Part shown: piece after piece, positions 22,909 through 22,951 of the stretch
Layout of the letters: each line of letters starts with the position of its first letter
How positions within the stretch are numbered: the stretch's first letter is position 1
NCBI GenBank assembly: GCA_964440735.1
Contig: CAYTTK010000026.1
Location: forward strand, 1-22,951
DNA length: 22,951 nucleotides
Direction of reading: 5' to 3'
Source: CAZBWE01 sp964440735
Lineage (GTDB): Bacteria; Planctomycetota; Phycisphaerae; Sedimentisphaerales; Anaerobacaceae
Notes under the pieces: generated by a model
Told to the model about the DNA's origin: nothing
Seen by the model: only the letters and a program-made list of their open reading frames with translations
Databases searched by the model: none
Made by a program: the position numbers and the translations under genes

Positions 22909-22951
22909 ATGTTCTCTCACAACACCTCCTTGAAACTATCAATTATACACT
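22909..22951 (+). CDS. Start of an unidentified gene (leaves the window)
   Basis: ATG 22909 has a strong ribosome site GAGGAGG (22894-22900) eight bases upstream, and 14 codons are open to the window end (MFSHNTSLKLSIIH). Too short to identify. It is divergent from the repeat protein gene. Confidence 0.5.
   Translation, partial: MFSHNTSLKLSIIH

Overview
This 22.9 kb window looks like part of a metagenome-assembled or draft genome of an uncultured planctomycete-like bacterium. The evidence is indirect: a PEP-CTERM sorted repeat protein, a sialate O-acetylesterase-type SGNH hydrolase, a lone MCE/MlaD protein, a short divergent MnmE, moderate GC with AT-rich islands, and a 100-N scaffold gap at 18790-18889. 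No rRNA or tRNA gene was seen, so the placement is tentative.

Layout. 1-5425 (minus) is a compact housekeeping operon read as coaX (pantothenate kinase III), mnmE-like GTPase, mutS and a lipoprotein M48 peptidase that runs off the left edge. Both mutS and mnmE carry extra in-frame coding segments containing DNA palindromes, as if small repeat elements had inserted into the genes. 5426-7032 (minus) is an accessory island between coaX and obg: a cupin-like small protein and an MNT/HEPN nucleotidyltransferase pair. Repeats with conserved ends and different central hairpins flank these genes and resemble integron attC sites. 7033-8431 (minus) holds obg and rpmA, with a good promoter and a terminator for rpmA. 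8553-9245 is a TlpA/thioredoxin-like gene broken by an in-frame TGA at the position of a conserved Trp, and probably by loss of its start codon.

9466-18177 (plus) holds a secreted sialate esterase-like enzyme, two tandem 566-residue cation:proton antiporters with C-terminal CBS pairs, rnpA, a small MerR-like HTH gene overlapping a MlaD/MCE gene, and a secreted protein of unknown function ending at a strong terminator. 18349-19395 (minus) is a lipoprotein retropepsin-like protease with two DTG motifs, interrupted by the assembly gap and preceded by a good promoter.

19811-21832 (plus) is an AbiE-like two-gene system: a winged-helix regulator/antitoxin candidate overlapping an AbiEii-type nucleotidyltransferase, with palindromic operator candidates over its promoter. 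21903-22784 (minus) is a PEP-CTERM protein built of six 42-residue (126-bp) repeats whose differences sit in a few codons. A plus-strand gene begins at 22909 and leaves the window.

The most interesting parts are the attC-like island, the operator-controlled AbiE-like pair, the palindromic insertions inside two essential-type genes, and the patterned variation in the repeat protein. Two separate nucleotidyltransferase-based toxin-antitoxin-like modules within 15 kb suggest active acquisition of defence or addiction cassettes.
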